Part shown: piece by piece, positions 59,641 to 64,000 of the stretch
How positions within the stretch are numbered: the first letter of the stretch is position 1
How the letters are laid out: each line of letters opens with the position of its first letter
Origin: Quillaja saponaria
Taxonomy: Eukaryota; Streptophyta; Magnoliopsida; Fabales; Quillajaceae
Length of the DNA stretch: 64,000 nt
Direction: 5' to 3'
Assembly (NCBI GenBank): GCA_029379385.1
Contig: CM055612.1
Coordinates: 1,488,001-1,552,000 of the forward strand
The notes under the pieces: model-generated
Told to the model about the DNA's origin: nothing
The model's database searches: none
Seen by the model: the letters and a program-made list of their open reading frames with translations, nothing else
Position numbers and translations under genes: made by a program

Positions 59641-62196
59641 TATTTTCTGTGGATGTTTTGTCTTTGATTGAATCAGTAATATAAACTAAAGGTGTATGTA
59701 AATTAGTTCGGACACCAAATAAATGCTAACCCAAAAAACAAAATTAACTCTTACAAAATATACACAAATTTCTAAATATACGCATACAATACAACTATCT
59801 CTAAACTAAAAGATTTTAATTTATTATTTCTAGTTAGTTTTTATTATTTATAATATTAAATCATATAATTATTAATCAACAATCATAATTAATTTACTGA
59901 ACTTCATAATTTTTTAATGATTTTAACTAAATATACTATTTTTGAAAATGAAGAAAACAATAAAATATGATTTTAGTCCTTCGGCATATAAAAGTTAATT
60001 CTTTGATTCGGCTTTATTTGTTGAATATGTTGTTAGTCATAATGAACATAAAAATCCTCAAATATCATATATATATATATAATAAAGTTAGAAGCCGTCA
60101 AATTATACCATGGATATTTGTGATTTTATAATTAAAAAAAAGGATACCATGTCAAACTCCCTAAATTATGTATAGGGTGAAGGTTATATCAAACGTATAA
60201 AAGAAGAATAATAATAAAAAATCCGTGTAAGAAAATTGTGTGTTTTTTTTTTTTTTTTTTTTTTTACACCCAATGTTCACTTATGTTGAACATTGATTTG
60301 GTGTGACTGCTCTTGCATATCTCTTAGCAAATGTGTTCCACTAAATGTTTCTTATTGGAAACAGAATTTAAGAAAATATAAAATTAAATAATAAAGTAAA
60401 TTACATCTCCAAAATTTAACGAATATGACACCTCGCCCTAATTTTTGAATCTGAAAAGCTGGCTGGATGATAGGATCAAAATATTATGTCAAATTAACGA
60501 TAGTTAGCAGCTTGGTTGAACAGGAAAAAAATAATAATATGAATTTGTGTTGACACATCATTTAGCAAATTAAGATATTTATTAAACATGTGTTGGATAA
60601 AAGGTGTAAAAAATTATTCACAATTTGTGATTTAAGTGATAAGATACGCTTAAATTCAGTAATTAAAAGACTTCTATAATGTAAGAGATTTGTGCTGGTA
60701 AAAAAATACTCTTAGAGAAAGATAACCACAAATTCTAAATAATATTAAGCTCACTATAAAAATATTCGTGAGAATCAAACAAAATAAATTATACGGAGTT
60801 AGTTATGGTTATTAGAAATTTAAGTTGGTAAAAGTTATTTTAATTTAAATCTCTTGTAATAGTAGATCTAAAAATGATTACTATGTAAATGTTTTCAACC
60901 AAAATATCTATGCAGTTTAATTTTAACCAAATTCAACACGCTTCATGAGGCAATAAAATACAATTTATTTTCACTAGAAAATTGCAATTCCAATTTTTTT
61001 TCCTCTTCCGTGCATATAGTGTCAAGATTGCGAAAATGTATATAACAAAGAATTTAGCCAAAATAAAAGAGGAAATGAAAGGAGAAAAAGGTACTTTTTT
61101 TTTGTAATAACTATTTTGAGCACATAAGCTTCATTTTAGAAACCACAATTGATTTTAATTAGTTTATTCAGATTTTCAAAAAATAAAAATAAACAAAAAA
61201 TTGAGAATTGCAAAGATAATCATGAACTAAGTTTTTCTCTGTTTTGCCAAACAAGAAAGAAAGAAATAAATAAATTTTTGAATAAATGCTCTAAGAACAA
61301 TTGTTAAGATTTAATAAGTAAAATTTATAACATTTACTATAACAATTAGTTATGAATTCTATAATATTTAATATATGAATTATTACTTCAAATAACATAT
61401 TTATCATGACTTAATATGTATTTGAGTACGTGCATTAAAAAAATTAAAAATTCAAAAGGATTACTTCACTATGAATCATGCACATATATGAGCTTCCTAC
61501 TCTTTCTAAATAGAGTGGACTTCTATAAAATTTAGGATTGAGTCCGTATCTGAGCCCTTAATTAATTCAGCAAACTATGGACTGCCCCATATGTATTGAT
61601 TTTCTGAGGCCAGGTACTGTACCCCAAATTATGATATTGTGGAAAAAGCTTACAAATAGAGTGCTCGCTGTTCAAACATACTGTAATTAGACTGGACCCG
61701 TGGACCCTACATTAAGACGAAGGCGGCGATGGCATTGCTAGACAACAAATCCTTCTCATTGAAATGAAAACCACTGATTTTCAATTCTCTTTCTTCCATC
61801 ACTGATTCATTGTTACATGGGCCACCGGCAAAGATTATCCATAAGCAATTTCTTTTATGACTGTTAGTGGCAACTACATTTTTTTCTTTTCTTTTCTTCC
61901 TTTGCCAGTCAAAAGCGTAACATATTTTCATCTCACCAAACAGATCGGTGGTATAGAAATATCACATTCAAGGAAAGACCACAATTATTTGATGAGAACT
62001 TTGAGATTCAACTATAAACTTAAATTTCAAATGAAACCTGACGCCCCATAAGTCCCAATCATAGCTATATAGTTTCAGACATGCAACTTGTCGGAGATTA
62101 GAACACAAAGCTGAATGAACAACCAACCAGAAAACACCTCTCTTTTGCATTCTTACATAACCCACATGAAGCATACAATATAATTATGCTGTTTTC
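59641..62196. other. AT-rich spacer downstream of the BZR gene
   Basis: About 2.5 kb. It holds a 23-T tract next to a strong hairpin (60243-60295) and otherwise AT-rich sequence without a gene. The last 200-400 bases next to 62197 are probably the 3' UTR of the BES1/BZR1-type gene. Confidence 0.45.
60243..60295. repeat. T23 tract and adjoining 9-bp-arm hairpin
   Basis: T runs from 60243 to 60265. CAATGTTCA (60271-60279) and TGAACATTG (60287-60295) form a perfect inverted repeat with a 7-base loop, and outer ACACC/GGTGT can extend it. On the minus strand this looks like a short element ending in poly(A). Confidence 0.6.
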
Positions 62197-63703
62197 CTAA
62201 TTGTGAGCCTTCCCACTGCCAAGTGTAAGCTCTAGATCATCCAATCCTACTTCATGAATCCGTTCTCCAACCCAAGGTTTTACCTTAACACCCCCAAAGT
62301 CCATTCCTGGTCCTCTCTCCATTTCTTTGATTGCTTTATTAGGCAAGTTAAGGTCAACAGGTTTTACAAGATTAAAGGTGGGAGATGTTGGCATTGTAGA
62401 TGCAGAGGGTGCAAATGCTTTGAAGTTCATCCAATGTCCAGAATCAACCGTGGATGTATCAGACTCATCGCATTCAGGTATAGTAGATGGAGTATAAAGG
62501 TAATGATGAGTTGGGCTAGCTGGGGCAGAAGCAGCAAAGAGAGGATAATTGAAAGAGGCCATGGATTCTCTGGCAATGGACTCCCAATTAGGAATTGGCT
62601 TAGGATTTCTTGAGGTTGGGGATGACAGAGGTGGCGTCACAGGGACACTACTTGATATTCGAAGAGGAGGAAGAGACGAAGGAATGACATTCCGGAGATA
62701 TGAAATGAGGTTAGATGAGTTATTACCATCCAAACGAGAAGGGCTTGCAAAAGAAGAGGAGCAAGGGCTAACTTGGTAAGAAGGAATGGGACTTGTAAAG
62801 GATGAAGATAAAGGGCTTGGATTTTGGGAAGAATATGGGGTGTTTCTGGTGGAAGTGCCAACTAAGTCAATTGGGGGTGGCTTGAATCCCTGTAAAAAGC
62901 AACACATAATGGAAATTAGTATGTAAACATAATAGTACAAGAAGGCCATTTCACATAATTTTGAGAATGTAGGTAATTGAGAAGCAGCAGAGGCTGATTA
63001 GTTTTGATGTTCATCTCTCAAATTTCAATTTTCCCAAACAAAGGATACGATAATCAACTGAAATAGATTCATAGGCAGCAATTAAGTGTCTGAATGTCCC
63101 ACAGCTATGAAGGGATTCTTAAATAACAAGCTGTAAAATGAACCCTCTCTCATAATCTCATTCTACTTAGAAACTATTAACCATAAATTCCTGTTCGGAC
63201 AATTCTTTCTAAACTACACAGACTATAATTAAATCCAGGGCAATGCAGTCAAAATTCGAAACAAAATTGATCTAATTTAAAAAGTACCATTCTTTTTCTC
63301 AAAAGTTTATCTAACAGTAATACATTCAATCAAAATGCATAATTGAGCACAAGATCTAAGAGAGTTATATGTGAAAAATCCAATTGACGAGAGGCAGAGA
63401 AATCAACAAAATGCCCTGATCATTAAAAAGTTTTAGACTTGATAAGAAGTAGAAAAAGGGTACCTTGCGATAGGTGGTACCGTCATCTTCGACAGTCCAA
63501 CCAGCTTCAGTGCAGAGAGCCTTCAAAACCTCGTTATTATCACAGTGTTTAGGCAAATTATAGTTTCCTTGAGCTCTAAGTCCAGAGTATATCTTGGCTG
63601 CGACGGCTCTCCTCCTCCTCTCTCTCATCCTATTGTTCTCTCTCTCCCTCCACGACGGCTTCCTCCGGCTTGTTGCCGCCGATGTTGCCCCATCGGACGT
63701 CAT
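62197..63703 (-). CDS. BES1/BZR1: BES1/BZR1-family brassinosteroid-response transcription factor
   Basis: Two exons on the minus strand, 63703-63464 and 62889-62197, give 310 residues. The start [20 protein letters not shown] leads into the atypical bHLH-like DNA-binding domain ([36 protein letters not shown]). The regulatory half has many S/TxxxS/T sites for the GSK3 kinase BIN2, a 14-3-3 site region [16 protein letters not shown], the PEST/PP2A-type segment [16 protein letters not shown] and FNLVKP. It ends with the EAR repression motif LELTL in [14 protein letters not shown]. Family members act in the nucleus on BRRE and E-box sites to repress or activate brassinosteroid-responsive genes. 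It is closest to BZR1/BES1/BEH1 rather than BEH4. One oddity: the basic segment reads ENNRMRERR where the family normally has Arg in place of Met. Confidence 0.93.
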
Positions 63704-64000
63704 TTCCAGGTAGTCCTCTTTCCTTCTCTTTATCGCTCTGTTCTGGAAGAAAGAATGAAGTAGTAGAAGAAGTAGGGGTGCGTCGCAGGAGATTTAAACC
63801 CCAATCAGAGTAATGGGTTCACGAGAAATGCGCTTCCTCTTCTTCGCTGGATGTATAGAAGGATCTCTCTCTGCCTCAGCAAAAGGTAAAGCTAATTTAG
63901 GGGAAAGATACTCCGCGTACAGTTTCACATGAGCTCGTGTTTTTGGAATGGTTAGATTTGTGTAGGACTAGTGAGTGAAAAAGTCATGATTAGGTGGCAA
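63704..64000 (-). promoter_or_regulatory. BES1/BZR1-type gene leader and promoter (cut by edge)
   Basis: The 297 bp upstream of the start codon. CT/TC-rich patches near 63717-63742 and 63834-63876 resemble a plant 5' leader. No specific operator is claimed. Confidence 0.45.

Noticed and set aside
1..64000. tRNA genes, CRISPR arrays, LTR pairs or prokaryotic-type operons
   Set aside because: Looked for tRNA B-box words, regular spacer arrays and long terminal repeats; none was convincing by eye, and the window is eukaryotic.

Overview
The window is nuclear DNA from a flowering plant, almost certainly a core eudicot. Genes are split by GT-AG introns, spacers are very AT-rich, and every recognisable protein belongs to a plant family (OEP24, IDD zinc fingers, BES1/BZR1, RRA arabinosyltransferase, LPEAT1, CYP72-clan P450s, UGT72). 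I could not fix the species. Exon coordinates were read by eye from splice sites and conserved protein sequence. Most models close in frame at the length expected for their family.

Layout, left to right. (1) 1-1518, minus: 5' part of a DUF620 gene that runs off the left edge. (2) 2370-4513, plus: OEP24 plastid outer-envelope pore, head-to-head with the DUF620 gene. (3) 6123-10693, plus: an 11-exon Claspin/Mrc1-like replication-checkpoint gene with E2F-type sites in its promoter. (4) 12922-14887, plus: an At1g75140-like membrane protein gene with a single-base frameshift. (5) 17628-19946, plus: an INDETERMINATE-DOMAIN (IDD) zinc-finger transcription factor. (6) 21.5-36.5 kb, plus: a tandem cytochrome P450 array with three intact, near-identical 501-codon genes and at least five degenerate copies or fragments between them. 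(7) 37906-41314, plus: a PP2C-type phosphatase. (8) 42545-44521, plus: an RRA-type GT77 arabinosyltransferase. (9) About 45461-45729, plus: a non-coding RNA gene that I identify as RNase MRP RNA, with its USE/TATA Pol III promoter and T-run terminator. (10) 47765-49806, plus: a PPPDE/DeSI-like isopeptidase gene with a scrambled N-terminal exon. (11) 50980-56550, minus: LPEAT1 in eight exons. (12) 57.4-59.6 kb: a 3' LINE fragment and a UGT72-like pseudogene. (13) 62197-63703, minus: a BES1/BZR1 brassinosteroid-response transcription factor.

These are ordinary plant housekeeping and regulatory genes and do not form an operon or one pathway. The dynamic part is the P450 array. Its duplication breakpoints can be read directly: shared 3' flanks, a 742-bp block present twice, and a stray copy of the PP2C gene's upstream region.

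I saw no evidence of a wholly new system. The best second looks are the RNase MRP RNA gene, the P450 array architecture, the two frame-disrupted genes (real lesions or sequence errors), and the E2F-type sites upstream of the Claspin-like gene.
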